Assembly: GCF_012273015.1 (NCBI RefSeq)
Contig: NZ_CP050954.1
Location: 1-64,000, forward strand
Origin: Hymenobacter sp. BT18
Lineage (GTDB): Bacteria; Bacteroidota; Bacteroidia; Cytophagales; Hymenobacteraceae
Reading direction: 5' to 3'
Length of the DNA: 64,000 nt
The translations under genes were made by a program, and so were the position numbers. Positions 8,348-17,305 of the stretch are shown piece by piece; the first letter of the stretch is position 1, and every line of letters starts with the position of its first letter. Under the pieces are notes generated by a model, which was not told the DNA's origin, ran no database searches, and saw only the letters and a list, made by a program, of their open reading frames with translations.

Positions 8348-9160
8348 ATGAGAGGCAACCTTCGCTACCTCATTGCCCTGATTGTCGGGGGCTTTTCCTT
8401 AATTACCTACTACTGCAACCGCCAAACCAACCCCGTTACCGGCGAGACTCAGCACGTGAACATGACCACGGAGCAGGAAATTGCCCTGGGCCTGCAGGCA
8501 GCGCCCGAAATGGCCCAGCAGTACGGCGGCTTGTACCCCGACCAGGAAGCCCAAAACACCATCGACCGGATTGGCAACGCCATTATCCAAGGCTCCCCCG
8601 CGGTACGCTCCCCCTATAAATTCGACTTTCACCTGCTGGCCGATGACCAGACCATTAACGCGTTTGCGCTGCCCGGCGGGCAGGTGTTCGTCACGGCGGG
8701 GCTGGTGAAAAAGCTCAGCTCCGAAGGTCAGGTGGCCGGGGTCTTGGCCCACGAGATTGGCCACGTCATTGAGCGACATTCGGCCCAGCAGCTGGCCAAG
8801 TCGCAGCTCACGCAAGGGCTGAGCGGGGCCGCTGCCATCGGCATGTATGACTCGAACCGGCCGGGGGGCTCTATTGCCAATGCCGCCATTGCCGCCGCCA
8901 TTGCCAAGGTGGTATCGTTGCGCTTCAGCCGCGAAGACGAGCTGGAAGCCGACCGCGTAGGCGTAGACTACGTGGCCGATGCCGGCTATGACCCCCGTTC
9001 CCTGCTGCAGGTCATGCAAGTGCTGGAACAAAGCGGTGGTGGGGGCGGAGGCCCCGAGTTTCTGCAGACGCACCCCAACCCCGGCAACCGTACCCAGGAA
9101 ATCCAACAGGAAATTCAGCGCCGCTTTCCCAATGGGGTTCCGGCTGGCCTGAAGCCGTAA
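8348..9160 (+). CDS. M48 family zinc metallopeptidase, lipoprotein (BepA/LoiP-like)
   Basis: A 270-aa periplasmic peptidase. Starting at the ATG at 8348, it has an N-terminal hydrophobic segment with a possible lipobox (TYYC), then VNMTTEQEIALG, the motif that commonly precedes the catalytic domain. The zinc site is HEIGHVIERH (around residue 135), with the third ligand in REDELEADRVGVDY. FALPGGQVFVTAGL is the conserved strand before the helix. A Gly-rich loop and LQTHPNPGNRTQEI near the end complete the M48 pattern. Likely role: outer-membrane protein quality control. A second M48 gene lies at 15096. Confidence 0.92.
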   Translation: MRGNLRYLIALIVGGFSLITYYCNRQTNPVTGETQHVNMTTEQEIALGLQAAPEMAQQYGGLYPDQEAQNTIDRIGNAIIQGSPAVRSPYKFDFHLLADDQTINAFALPGGQVFVTAGLVKKLSSEGQVAGVLAHEIGHVIERHSAQQLAKSQLTQGLSGAAAIGMYDSNRPGGSIANAAIAAAIAKVVSLRFSREDELEADRVGVDYVADAGYDPRSLLQVMQVLEQSGGGGGGPEFLQTHPNPGNRTQEIQQEIQRRFPNGVPAGLKP

Positions 9161-9184
9161 CCCGATTTCGGTACTACTTTCGGT

Positions 9185-9217
9185 GCTGGCTGGCGGTAAG
9201 CCAGCCAGCATTTTTTT
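9185..9217 (+). terminator. Rho-independent terminator of M48 gene
   Basis: GCTGGCTGG (9185-9193) pairs with CCAGCCAGC (9201-9209), followed by seven T residues. Confidence 0.85.
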
Positions 9218-9244
9218 GCCCATTCCCGCTTGTTGAACTGCCCT

Positions 9245-10165
9245 ATGCCTGCTTCTGATTCATTACTGCTGCGCACGCTCCTGTTTGTGCTGAATCCTAT
9301 TTCCGGTGACCTCGATAAAGCGGGGCTGGAACACCAGGTTGCGGCTTATTGCCGCGAGCATGGGCGCACGGCGGTTTTCTTTCACACCACGGGCAAAGAT
9401 GATTTAACCCGACTTCAGCAGTTCATCCAGAAGCAGCCGGTTGATGCGGTGTTTGCCGCCGGGGGCGACGGTACCGTGAATCTGGTGGGGGCTGCCTTGG
9501 CGGGAACGGCTATGCCGTTGGGAATTCTGCCCCTGGGCTCCGGCAATGGGTTGTCGAAGGACCTAGGAATTAGCCAGGTGCTGGAAGAAGCCTTACCGCT
9601 GGTTTGGCAGCACGCCGTCCGCACCATCGATACCTTGCGCGTGGGGGGGCAGTTTGCCGTTCACCTGGCCGATCTGGGCTTTAATGCCTTGGTGGTGGCG
9701 CGGTTTGCCGAAGGCGGTACCCGCGGCCCCGGCGCCTACGTGCGCATTGCCATGCAGGAATACCTAACGTACGAGCCGGCGGTATACCACATCGAAACCG
9801 ACCGGGAAACCTACGAGGGCCCGGCCTTTATGCTCACAGTAGCCAACGCCAGCACGTTTGGCAGCAATGTAGTCATCAACCCCAACAGCCACCTCGACGA
9901 CGGGGAGTTTGAGCTGTGCTTGATTGAGCCCTTTCCGGCCACGGCCGCGCCCGGAATTCTTTACCGCCTCTACACCGAAGGATTTGATGAGTCGATGTAC
10001 ACGCGCCGTTTACGCTGCCGCAAGGCTGTCATTTCTATTCCCCAGCAGGAGCGCGCCACGGTGCAGGTAGACGGGGAACCGTATGAGCTGGCTATGCCCC
10101 TCGAAATCGAGATTTTTCCGCAAAGCCTGCGGGTGCTGGTGCCAGCGGAAGCTTTGAACGCGTAA
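9245..10165 (+). CDS. Diacylglycerol/lipid kinase, YegS/DagK type
   Basis: A 306-aa cytosolic lipid kinase. FVLNPISG (P-loop-like nucleotide loop near residue 15) and the signature GGDGTVNLVG (about 78-87), followed by PLGILPLGSGNGLSKDLGI, are diagnostic of the DAGK catalytic domain; the C-terminal beta-sandwich domain includes VQVDGEPYEL. It phosphorylates diacylglycerol or a related lipid for phospholipid recycling. The ATG at 9245 is preferred to the TTG at 9230. The last 74 bases overlap the convergent metallophosphoesterase gene. Confidence 0.9.
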   Translation: MPASDSLLLRTLLFVLNPISGDLDKAGLEHQVAAYCREHGRTAVFFHTTGKDDLTRLQQFIQKQPVDAVFAAGGDGTVNLVGAALAGTAMPLGILPLGSGNGLSKDLGISQVLEEALPLVWQHAVRTIDTLRVGGQFAVHLADLGFNALVVARFAEGGTRGPGAYVRIAMQEYLTYEPAVYHIETDRETYEGPAFMLTVANASTFGSNVVINPNSHLDDGEFELCLIEPFPATAAPGILYRLYTEGFDESMYTRRLRCRKAVISIPQQERATVQVDGEPYELAMPLEIEIFPQSLRVLVPAEALNA

Positions 10166-11336
10166 GTGGCCAGCGGAACACCTCTTGTACCGCTCCAGGG
10201 CTGGTACCGGGCTCCAGGGCCCGTAGCCATACTTCCTGGTTATCGTAGAAGTCCAGCACAAAGAAGCCTTTGTGCTCGTGCACGAAAGCCGCGTGCCCGC
10301 CCTGCTGCACAAAGGCCGTTTTGCTGCCCGCCCCGCTGACTAAGTAGTGCCCACCCTGCTGGCAGAAGTACTGCAGGTTGTGGTCGTGCCCGGCGGCGTA
10401 AATGATATTGGGGAACTGATGCAGCACGCGCAGCAGGCGGCGCCGCAGGTGCCGGTAGCGGGGGTGGGCCATGTCTTCGGCGGCGCCCACTACTTTGCGG
10501 TATACCGGGAGCATCGAGCCCAGGATGGGCAAAGGCAAATAGGCCCGCTTATGCACGGTGGTCAGCGGAAACAGGTGCTGCCGGGCCGTGAATTTCCCCC
10601 CATGAATAGCATTAGAGTACAGCGGATGGTGACCGGCCACAATCACCTGCTGATGCTGATTTTGACGGAGCAGCTGAAGCAGCTCCTGAAACGGAGAAGT
10701 GCCTTCTGGCGGGAGAGGGCGTGCTCCTTGCTGCACCCACCACTGCGTGTTGAGCACCACCAAGAGCACGCCGGGGGCCAACTGGCGCGTAACGGGGCCA
10801 GGGTAGCCATCGGCCGGTAAGAAGTGGGCGGCGGGCAAGTGTTTCTGCACCAGAGCCTGCTGGCGCAAAACGTAGTCCAGGCCGTTTGGGCGGCCCTTGT
10901 TCCAGTCGTGGTTGCCACTGAGGTAAATCACCTGGCCCGGATATAACTCAAAGATGCGAAGCTGGGCCAGGAGGCGCTGTTCGGCTGCCGGCCGCCGCGG
11001 CGAGTGCTGGGGCGGAATGCCTGTGGGGTATACATTGTCCCCGAGTAATACTACGGCGCTGTTCTCCCCGGCAGTCTGGAGCCAGTCCTGCAGGAGGGAA
11101 AGCACGGGGTCCATGCCCGTGGTGGCCACGGCCCCGGTATCCCCGATTAGGGCTACCTGAAAGCGGCGGCTGGCCGGTGGTGGAGGCGTGGCCTCGATCC
11201 AGGCCCGGTAGTGGGGAGCCACCCATACCCGGCGGCGGTAGCCCCGCTCGCGCCAGTGGCGCAGCAGCAGCCACACGCTGAGCAGCGCCACCAAAGCGGC
11301 TGCCACGTACCCCAAGGCAAAGAAGGCAGAATTCAC
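10092..11336 (-). CDS. Calcineurin-like metallophosphoesterase, membrane-anchored
   Basis: A 414-aa protein with one N-terminal transmembrane helix (about residues 5-27) and a metallophosphoesterase domain: LIGDTGA, LLGDNVYPTG, LSGNHDW, VAGHHPLYSN and AAGHDHNLQYF give the metal ligands in the usual order. Probable periplasmic or surface phosphatase; substrate unknown. Its 3' end overlaps the lipid kinase gene by 74 bases in convergent orientation, so its last 24 codons are also lipid kinase codons on the other strand. Confidence 0.88.
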   Translation of the reverse strand: MNSAFFALGYVAAALVALLSVWLLLRHWRERGYRRRVWVAPHYRAWIEATPPPPASRRFQVALIGDTGAVATTGMDPVLSLLQDWLQTAGENSAVVLLGDNVYPTGIPPQHSPRRPAAEQRLLAQLRIFELYPGQVIYLSGNHDWNKGRPNGLDYVLRQQALVQKHLPAAHFLPADGYPGPVTRQLAPGVLLVVLNTQWWVQQGARPLPPEGTSPFQELLQLLRQNQHQQVIVAGHHPLYSNAIHGGKFTARQHLFPLTTVHKRAYLPLPILGSMLPVYRKVVGAAEDMAHPRYRHLRRRLLRVLHQFPNIIYAAGHDHNLQYFCQQGGHYLVSGAGSKTAFVQQGGHAAFVHEHKGFFVLDFYDNQEVWLRALEPGTSPGAVQEVFRWPLTRSKLPLAPAPAGFAEKSRFRGA

Positions 11337-11420
11337 AGGCCGAAATAGTTTACCATACCGGCCTTATACGCGGAATAGCGCGCAAAGCCGGAAACCAGGG
11401 ACTCAACTGCCAGCGCAGCC

Positions 11421-12053
11421 TTAAAAAGCGGGCGGCGTGAGGTTTTTAAAGTGCCCATTAAGCCGGGCCCGCTCCTTAAGCCGCTCGGTTTCGAGCAGGA
11501 TGGGGAGCACCTGCTCCAGGTGCTCGGCAATCATTTCCTGGCGCTCCAGCTCACTGGTAGCGGCCAGCAGCTGGTATTCCTGCTCCGTACTCAGGCCCAG
11601 GTGGTGCCCCAGGTCGTAGGAGCGGTAGTTGATGGGCAGGCGCTGCAGCAGCTGGCGCAGGCCCAGCACGTCGTAGAGCTGCTGAAGGCAGTGCTGAATG
11701 CGTACCCGCAGTTCCGGGTCGGGCGTGTTGTCGTCGGGGATGGCCTCAATGGTGCCGGCTGCGTAGAGCTTGCTGGGGGCTTCCCGGAAAAACTCCCGGA
11801 TGCGAAACACGCTCATACCCTGCGTGCGAATGTCCATTTCGCCCGAGGGGTAGGTTTTCTCCACGCTCAGAATGCGCATTTCCGTGCCTAGCTCCCGCAT
11901 TTGTTCCGTGAATAGCGGAATGCCAAATGTGAGGTTTTCCGCCAAACAGTCGTGCACCAACTGGCGGTAGCGGGGCTCAAAGATGTGCAGGTTGAGCTTC
12001 TCACCTGGGAACACCACCAGATTGAGGGGGAAGAGTGGCAACAGACGGGGCAT
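11421..12053 (-). CDS. LON peptidase N-terminal (substrate-binding) domain protein
   Basis: A 210-aa protein made of the Lon N-terminal substrate-binding domain alone, with no AAA+ or protease part. LPLFPLNLVVFPGEKLNLHIFEPRY is the family hallmark, and GIPLFTEQMRELGTEMRIL and the later four-helix segment match. The start at 12053 (MPRLLPLF) fits the family; the 17-codon upstream extension is unsupported. Such stand-alone proteins are widespread and of uncertain role. Confidence 0.88.
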   Translation of the reverse strand: MPRLLPLFPLNLVVFPGEKLNLHIFEPRYRQLVHDCLAENLTFGIPLFTEQMRELGTEMRILSVEKTYPSGEMDIRTQGMSVFRIREFFREAPSKLYAAGTIEAIPDDNTPDPELRVRIQHCLQQLYDVLGLRQLLQRLPINYRSYDLGHHLGLSTEQEYQLLAATSELERQEMIAEHLEQVLPILLETERLKERARLNGHFKNLTPPAF

Positions 12054-12259
12054 AGAAAAACAGGCAGGGCGCGAGTGGCAGAAAAATAAGGAAATTCCCG
12101 CCAAGGGCAGGTAAAACGACTAATTTCGCCCGGCTCGCCGGGTAGGTGGCGCCCAGCCGGGGCGCACAACCAGGAAAAGAAGCGTCACCGGCGCTTTGTT
12201 TTCGTCCGCGTGGCGGATTCTCACCATACGCATTCCCCATCTTACCCATTCCCTTTCCT

Positions 12260-13000
12260 GTGGCTGATTTCAAACTATACTGGCGGCGCGGCTGGCAGCT
12301 GGTGCTGCAAGTGGGTGCTTCCTTGCTGCTGACCACGGTGGTGTGGGTGTTGCTCTACCGCTGGGTGTCGCCGCCCGCTACCTGGCTGATGCTGGAGCGC
12401 CGCTCGCACCGGCCCGAAGGCTACCAGCACCTGGAGGACGAACGGCAGGTGCAGTACAGCTTCGTGTCGATGGAGGAAGTGTCGCCGCAACTGCCGCTGG
12501 CTTTGGTCGCCGCCGAAGACCAACGCTTTCTGATTCACCACGGCTTCGACGTGGAGGCCCTCAAAAAAGCCGCCCAGCGCAATATGAAGGGCGGCAGCAA
12601 GCAGCTGGTGGGCGGCAGCACCATCAGCCAGCAGGTGGCCAAGAACGTGTTTTTGTGGAACGGCCGCAGCTACATTCGCAAGGCCGCGGAGGCGTATTTT
12701 ACGGTGCTTATTGAGCTATTTTGGAGCAAGCAGCGCATCCTGGAAATGTACCTGAACGTGGCCGAAATGGGCGACTGTACCTTCGGCGCCGAGGCCGCAG
12801 CCCAGCGGTACTTCCACAAGTCGGCCGCCAAGCTCACGCCCTCCGAAGCGGCGCTGCTGGCGGCCATCCTGCCCAACCCACTCCGGTTTCGGGCGGCTAG
12901 CCCTGGCCCGCAAACCCGCGCCAAGCAGCGCCGGGTGCTGCGCAACATGCGCCGCTTAGGCGGTACGCGCTTCGTCCAGCAAGTACTCGCACAGGAATAA
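12260..13000 (+). CDS. mtgA: Monofunctional biosynthetic peptidoglycan transglycosylase
   Basis: Polymerises lipid II into glycan strands at the inner membrane (GT51 family). About 246 aa from the GTG at 12260: one transmembrane helix (about 10-35), then the GT51 motifs AAEDQRFLIHHGFD (catalytic Glu), GGSTISQQVAKNVFLW and RKAAEAYFTVLIELFWSKQRILEMYLN in order, with no transpeptidase domain. The GTG start is inferred because longer in-frame starts add an unlikely basic leader; this choice is not certain. A five-unit tandem repeat follows the gene. Confidence 0.92.
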   Translation: MADFKLYWRRGWQLVLQVGASLLLTTVVWVLLYRWVSPPATWLMLERRSHRPEGYQHLEDERQVQYSFVSMEEVSPQLPLALVAAEDQRFLIHHGFDVEALKKAAQRNMKGGSKQLVGGSTISQQVAKNVFLWNGRSYIRKAAEAYFTVLIELFWSKQRILEMYLNVAEMGDCTFGAEAAAQRYFHKSAAKLTPSEAALLAAILPNPLRFRAASPGPQTRAKQRRVLRNMRRLGGTRFVQQVLAQE

Positions 13001-13030
13001 GGGGCACCGGAGCGAAGTCACCCCAGCCCT

Positions 13031-13208
13031 CCGACCATGGTCGGGCCCCCGGGATTCCGCCTCCCAACCTTCCGCCAATTGTCGCAGCTCTGGTATTCCG
13101 CCTCCCAGCCTTCCGACAATTGTCGGAGCTTGGGGATTCTGCCTCCCGAGCTTCCGAACATGGTCGGAGCCTCGGGATTCCGCCTCCCAGCTTTCCGCAC
13201 ATGTTCGG
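13031..13208. repeat. 41-bp tandem array of palindromic cores
   Basis: Five 14-bp palindrome-like cores start at 13031, 13072, 13113, 13154 and 13195, exactly 41 bp apart (for example CCGACCATGGTCGG, CCGACAATTGTCGG, CCGAACATGGTCGG). Between them is a conserved GGGATTCCGCCTCCCAGCCTT-like filler. The array ends in AAGGCTGGGAGGC, the reverse complement of the filler, so the last unit closes as a hairpin. It lies between mtgA and the gene at 13331. Confidence 0.85.
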
Positions 13209-13330
13209 AAGGCTGGGAGGCAGTAGCGGGGCTATGGCAATGGGTTGGGAAGGCTGATGCACCGTGGCCGGAACACAGGTGCCGTAGCCGCCTTATCTTG
13301 CGGGGCTTACTCTTATGTCCGCCGTTCTGT

Positions 13331-13768
13331 ATGCGTACTTCTTACCGGGCCCTGGTGCCCATGCTCCTGCTCGCCTCGGCCTGTGCCACCACGCGCCCCA
13401 CGGCGGCCCGCCAGGACATCCTGCAGGTGCTTTCCACCCAAACTGCCGCCTGGAACCGCGGTGATGTGGCCGGCTTCATGCAAGGCTACTGGCAGTCCGA
13501 CTCCCTGATGTTTATTGGTAAAAGCGGCCTCACGTACGGGTGGCAGCCCACGCTGGACAACTACCGGCGCAGCTACCCCAGCGCGGAAGCTATGGGGCAG
13601 CTCACGTTTTCCAACCTGCGGGTGCAGCCGCTCAGCCCTACCGCCGCGCACGTGGTGGGGCGCTGGCACCTGGCCCGCCCGGCCGCCGGGGACCTGAGCG
13701 GGCACTTTCTGCTGGTGCTGCGCAAGCTTAACGGCCGCTGGGTGATTGTGGCGGACCACTCGAGCTAG
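13331..13768 (+). CDS. SnoaL-like/DUF4440-type lipoprotein
   Basis: A 145-aa protein with a lipoprotein signal (lipobox ASAC, about Cys18). The mature part, ILQVLSTQTAAWNRGDVAGFMQGYWQSDSLMFIG, is the classic opening of a DUF4440/NTF2-like domain, and it ends in strands FLLVLRKLNGRWVIVADHSS. The fold often binds small molecules or serves as a catalytic cone, but no specific role is visible. The ATG at 13331 is chosen because it gives the signal peptide. The 3' end overlaps the convergent gene at 13728 by 41 bases. Confidence 0.82.
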   Translation: MRTSYRALVPMLLLASACATTRPTAARQDILQVLSTQTAAWNRGDVAGFMQGYWQSDSLMFIGKSGLTYGWQPTLDNYRRSYPSAEAMGQLTFSNLRVQPLSPTAAHVVGRWHLARPAAGDLSGHFLLVLRKLNGRWVIVADHSS

Positions 13769-14960
13769 CGGTAGGCGGCAGCGGGTGGGTGCCGCCCTGG
13801 TCGCGGGCCGTGGTGGGGTCGTCGGAAGTGGCTTGGTCTTTGGCTTTTTCCTGCTCCACGGCGGGCACGGCCTCCGTAAACACCAGTCCTTGGGCAGCGG
13901 CGTGCTGGGCGGCGGCCACTGTATCCTTCACCAGCAGCATTTCTACTTTCTCGCCCCGCAGCTCCTGCGAAACGCGCTCCACCATGGCCGAGCGCTCCGG
14001 CAGGTTTACATCCCGGATATAGATAGCCAGAATGCGGCCCGGGTGGCGACGCACCACTTCCCGGTAGATGTTGGCATCTTCCTGCCCGCTGTCGCCAATG
14101 AGCACAAACGGCAAGGTGGGATACGTGAGCAGCACATTGTCGATTTCCTTGAGCTTGTGGCCGTGGTGGGAGGAGACCTCGCCGCTGGACTTGCCTTTGA
14201 GGGCCATGTCGCGCAGCAGAATAGGTCCGGCCGGAATATCGTTCAGGTGCAGGAAGTCCTCCAGCAAATCAAACAGGTTCCAGGGGGAGCTGCTCACGTA
14301 GAAGAAGGGGTTGTTGCGCTTGCCGTTGCGCCCCAGCTGGAGCTGTCGGTAAAACTCAGCTACGCCCTCAAAAGGCAGGCGCGAGCGGGCGTTGCGCAGC
14401 AGCACGATGCGGGCCATGCGCAGCAGATCGGTGGCCGCGGTCTGGATAACCGTATCATCCAAATCACTGATGATGCCATATTCCGCATCGGCGGGCGGAA
14501 TCATCACCCGGGCCGTGGCCAGCAGCGGGGCAGTAGGCACCGGAATGCGCGGGGGAGGAGCCAAGAGGCGCACGTCCACGGGGTACCACATAAAGTGCTC
14601 CGGGTCGCGCAGCTGCTGGGGCGCCAGGTTCAGGGTAAAGTAGCCTTCCTCGTCGGTGGTAATAGGGTGCTGGGTACCGTCGCCGGGCTCGATGCTTAGC
14701 TGGGCGCCGGGAATTTCGGTGCTTTCAAACCGCCGGTACATGTTCAGCATATTGCGCAGGCGCGAGTCCTCGTCGGCGGGCTCCCCAATGCCGCGGTCGG
14801 TGAGCAGGCGGCCTTTCACGTAGAGCCGCTCCGGGGTACCGTAGCTGCGGTAAGGAACCAGCTGCAGCGGGTCCAGCAGGCGCAGGCGGATACGGGCCCG
14901 CAAGGCCAAATCGTCGAGGTTTTCGCCCCAGTCACTGAGCCGTTGTAAGAAAGAAGCCAT
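13728..14960 (-). CDS. App1-like phosphatidate phosphatase domain protein (DUF2183)
   Basis: A 410-aa protein. An N-terminal region to about residue 150 precedes a HAD-like catalytic domain with SDLDDTVIQTAATD (the DxDxT motif, about 165-178), FFYVSSSPWNLFDLLEDFL and VLIGDSGQEDANIY, as in the App1/DUF2183 phosphatidate phosphatase family. The C-terminal 60 residues are Pro/Ala/Ser-rich and look disordered. Likely lipid phosphatase activity; the bacterial substrate is unknown. Confidence 0.85.
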   Translation of the reverse strand: MASFLQRLSDWGENLDDLALRARIRLRLLDPLQLVPYRSYGTPERLYVKGRLLTDRGIGEPADEDSRLRNMLNMYRRFESTEIPGAQLSIEPGDGTQHPITTDEEGYFTLNLAPQQLRDPEHFMWYPVDVRLLAPPPRIPVPTAPLLATARVMIPPADAEYGIISDLDDTVIQTAATDLLRMARIVLLRNARSRLPFEGVAEFYRQLQLGRNGKRNNPFFYVSSSPWNLFDLLEDFLHLNDIPAGPILLRDMALKGKSSGEVSSHHGHKLKEIDNVLLTYPTLPFVLIGDSGQEDANIYREVVRRHPGRILAIYIRDVNLPERSAMVERVSQELRGEKVEMLLVKDTVAAAQHAAAQGLVFTEAVPAVEQEKAKDQATSDDPTTARDQGGTHPLPPTASSSGPPQSPSGR

Positions 14961-15095
14961 AGGCGAAGTTGGAAAAAGCTGTGGTAGGCAGTACGGGCCA
15001 CTGCCGCCCGCAAGTTACACCGGGTCCGAAATGGAAACCGGCCCGGCGCCCAGCAGACGCTGGGCACCGGGCCGGAAGCCCACGGAGAAAGTGAA

Positions 15096-15905
15096 TTATA
15101 GAATGCGCTTCAGCTCGTCGAAGTTGGCGTTGCTCACGGTGCGGCCGGTGCATTTCAGCTCCGCAGCTTTGGCCTGGATGTCGGTTATGCGGCTGCCGGG
15201 GTCGGGGTGGGTGCTGAGAAACTCCGGCTGGGCGCTGCTGTTTTCCTGGGCTTTGATAAAGAAGCCGGCCGCGCCGTCGCAGGCATATTGAGTAGGATTG
15301 AGGTACACCACGGAGTACGCATCGGCTTCGCGCTCATAGTCGCGGCTGAACTTCAGCTGCCCCAGGTTGGCGGCCACCACGGCCAGCTGGTTGGGGTTTT
15401 CGCCCAGCACTAGGCTCAGCAGCACCGAAATGCCGTACTGCTGCTGCAGGGACTTGGAGGTGTGGCGCCGGTCGGCGTGGGCAATTTCGTGGCCGAGTAC
15501 TCCGGCCAACTGGCTTTCATCGTCGAGGAACTTGATGAGGCCGGTAAACACGTAGATGTGGCCCCCGGGCGTGGCAAAGGCGTTCTGGATGTTGTCGTCC
15601 TTGATGATTTTGACGTCCCAGGGAAACTCGTTGCGGTAGGTGAGCTGGCCCGAGTTCAGCACTTTATTGACAACGCCATCGAGGAGCTGGTAGGCGCGGG
15701 CGTTTTTGCTGTCGGTGCGCTCCAGCAGCTGGCCTTTGGCCCGGTAGGTGGAGTCGGTTTGCTCGGCTACTTTTTCGCCCAGGGCTTTGTCGTCTTCCAC
15801 GGAAAACAGTAGCCGGTCACCGTTTTCATCTTTGGCGCAGGAGGAAGCACCCAGGGCCACCACGAGGGCCAGGAGCAGGGAGGGTTTGTACAAGAGGCGT
15901 AGCAT
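15096..15905 (-). CDS. M48 family zinc metallopeptidase, lipoprotein
   Basis: A 269-aa protein. With the start at 15905 it has a lipoprotein signal (GASSC). Zinc motif HEIAHADRRHTSKSL (about residues 142-156), third ligand in SRDYEREADAYSV, the FATPGGHIYVFTGLI strand, and the LSTHPDPGSRITDI tail are all present. It is a paralogue of the gene at 8348, with the same architecture but clearly diverged. Likely periplasmic outer-membrane quality control. Confidence 0.9.
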   Translation of the reverse strand: MLRLLYKPSLLLALVVALGASSCAKDENGDRLLFSVEDDKALGEKVAEQTDSTYRAKGQLLERTDSKNARAYQLLDGVVNKVLNSGQLTYRNEFPWDVKIIKDDNIQNAFATPGGHIYVFTGLIKFLDDESQLAGVLGHEIAHADRRHTSKSLQQQYGISVLLSLVLGENPNQLAVVAANLGQLKFSRDYEREADAYSVVYLNPTQYACDGAAGFFIKAQENSSAQPEFLSTHPDPGSRITDIQAKAAELKCTGRTVSNANFDELKRIL

Positions 15906-16168
15906 GGGCAAGAGAACAGGGGGAAACAAAGCAAGTCGTAGAAAAAGCGTGCCAAAGCAGCCGGAAGCCGATACGCACCGAATCGGGCTGGTGTTGCTTT
16001 CCGTGCAGGTTTTGGGGTAGGTCGCACAGATTCAGCAGGAAAAATTGCGGGCAGTAATGCCGCGTAAGGGCTGCGCGGGCCGCGCGCTGGGGGGCTTTGC
16101 TACCTTCTGCCCGCTTCTGCGTACAGTCCTTGTCCAGCTTCCCTCACCCCAGCTGGCTGTTGTTTGCT

Positions 16169-17284
16169 ATGACCAGTACCTCCACGGCCACCCCCCGGCC
16201 CAAAGTCAAGAAAAAGCACCTGCTCCCGCAGGAAGATGCGCATGAGCTCTACAAAGACCCCGCCCGGCAGGCCGAACTGGCGGGCCTGCGCTACTACGCC
16301 GACACGCGCCCCGGCCTCACCCGTCAGCCCGGCCCCGACGGGGCATTTCGCTACCTCGATGCCAAGGGCCAGCCCGTAACCGACGAGAAAACCCTGGCCC
16401 GCATCAACTCCTTCGTAATTCCGCCGGCCTGGACGGATGTCTGGATTGCGCCCACCACTACGGCCCACCTGCAGGTAACCGGCCGCGACGCGAAGGGAAG
16501 AAAGCAGTACCTCTACCACCCGGCCTGGGGCGAAGTGCGCAGCCTCACCAAGTTTAGCCGCCTCCGGGCCTTTGGCGAGAAGCTGGCCGACCTGCGTCAG
16601 CAGCTGCAGCAAGACCTGAAGCGCCCCAAGCTGGATAAGCAGAAGGTGGTGGCCGTGGTGCTCACGCTCATGGACCAGTCGTTTATCCGCGTCGGCAACA
16701 AGGAGTACGCCAAGAAAAACAAGAGCTACGGCCTTACCACCCTGCGCGACAAGCACGTGCAGGTAGAAGGCGCCGATGTGCGCCTGAGCTTTGTAGGCAA
16801 GAAAGGCGTGGCCCACGACGTGACCCTGCACGACCGAAAACTGGCTCGTCTGGTGCAGAAGTGCAAGGAAATTCCCGGCCAGCACCTATTTCAGTACTAC
16901 GACGCAGAGGGGCACCGCCAAGAGCTGGAATCGGGCGACGTGAATGACTACCTGCACCGCGTTACGGGCATCAGCCTCTCGGCTAAGGACTTTCGAACCT
17001 GGGGCGGTACCGTGAAAATGGTGGAGTGCCTCGAAAGCATCCTGCACGAAACCCCGGACCTACCCAAAGAAAAGGTGTTGAAGTTGGCGGTGAAGGACGT
17101 GGCCAAAGGCCTGGGCAACACGCCCACCGTGTGCAGCAAGTATTACATCCACCCCCAGGTAGCCCAGCTGTTTGCGTCGGATAAGCTTATCGACTACCTG
17201 CGCCGCCACGACGCCGACCCCACGGAGCAGGACCTGCTGACGCCCACCGAGCACATGGTGCTGGATATGCTGGCCACTTGTTAA
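16169..17284 (+). CDS. DNA topoisomerase IB (poxvirus-type)
   Basis: Type IB topoisomerase, relaxes supercoils through a 3'-phosphotyrosine. 371 aa from the ATG at 16169; longer in-frame starts are unsupported. The N-terminal domain has RYLDAKGQPVTDEKTLARI and IPPAWTDVWI; the catalytic domain includes the Arg region MDQSFIRVGNKEYAKKNKSYG, the KKGVAHDV loop, a RTWGGTVKMVECL segment and the catalytic tyrosine region NTPTVCSKYYIHP near residue 325. Such enzymes occur in many Bacteroidota chromosomes. Confidence 0.93.
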   Translation: MTSTSTATPRPKVKKKHLLPQEDAHELYKDPARQAELAGLRYYADTRPGLTRQPGPDGAFRYLDAKGQPVTDEKTLARINSFVIPPAWTDVWIAPTTTAHLQVTGRDAKGRKQYLYHPAWGEVRSLTKFSRLRAFGEKLADLRQQLQQDLKRPKLDKQKVVAVVLTLMDQSFIRVGNKEYAKKNKSYGLTTLRDKHVQVEGADVRLSFVGKKGVAHDVTLHDRKLARLVQKCKEIPGQHLFQYYDAEGHRQELESGDVNDYLHRVTGISLSAKDFRTWGGTVKMVECLESILHETPDLPKEKVLKLAVKDVAKGLGNTPTVCSKYYIHPQVAQLFASDKLIDYLRRHDADPTEQDLLTPTEHMVLDMLATC

Positions 17285-17305
17285 TGTGCTGCGCTTCGCT
17301 AAGGT

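Noticed and set aside
13031..13208. 41-bp array as a CRISPR
   Set aside because: The filler between palindromic cores is itself conserved, so there are no unique spacers, and no cas genes are near.
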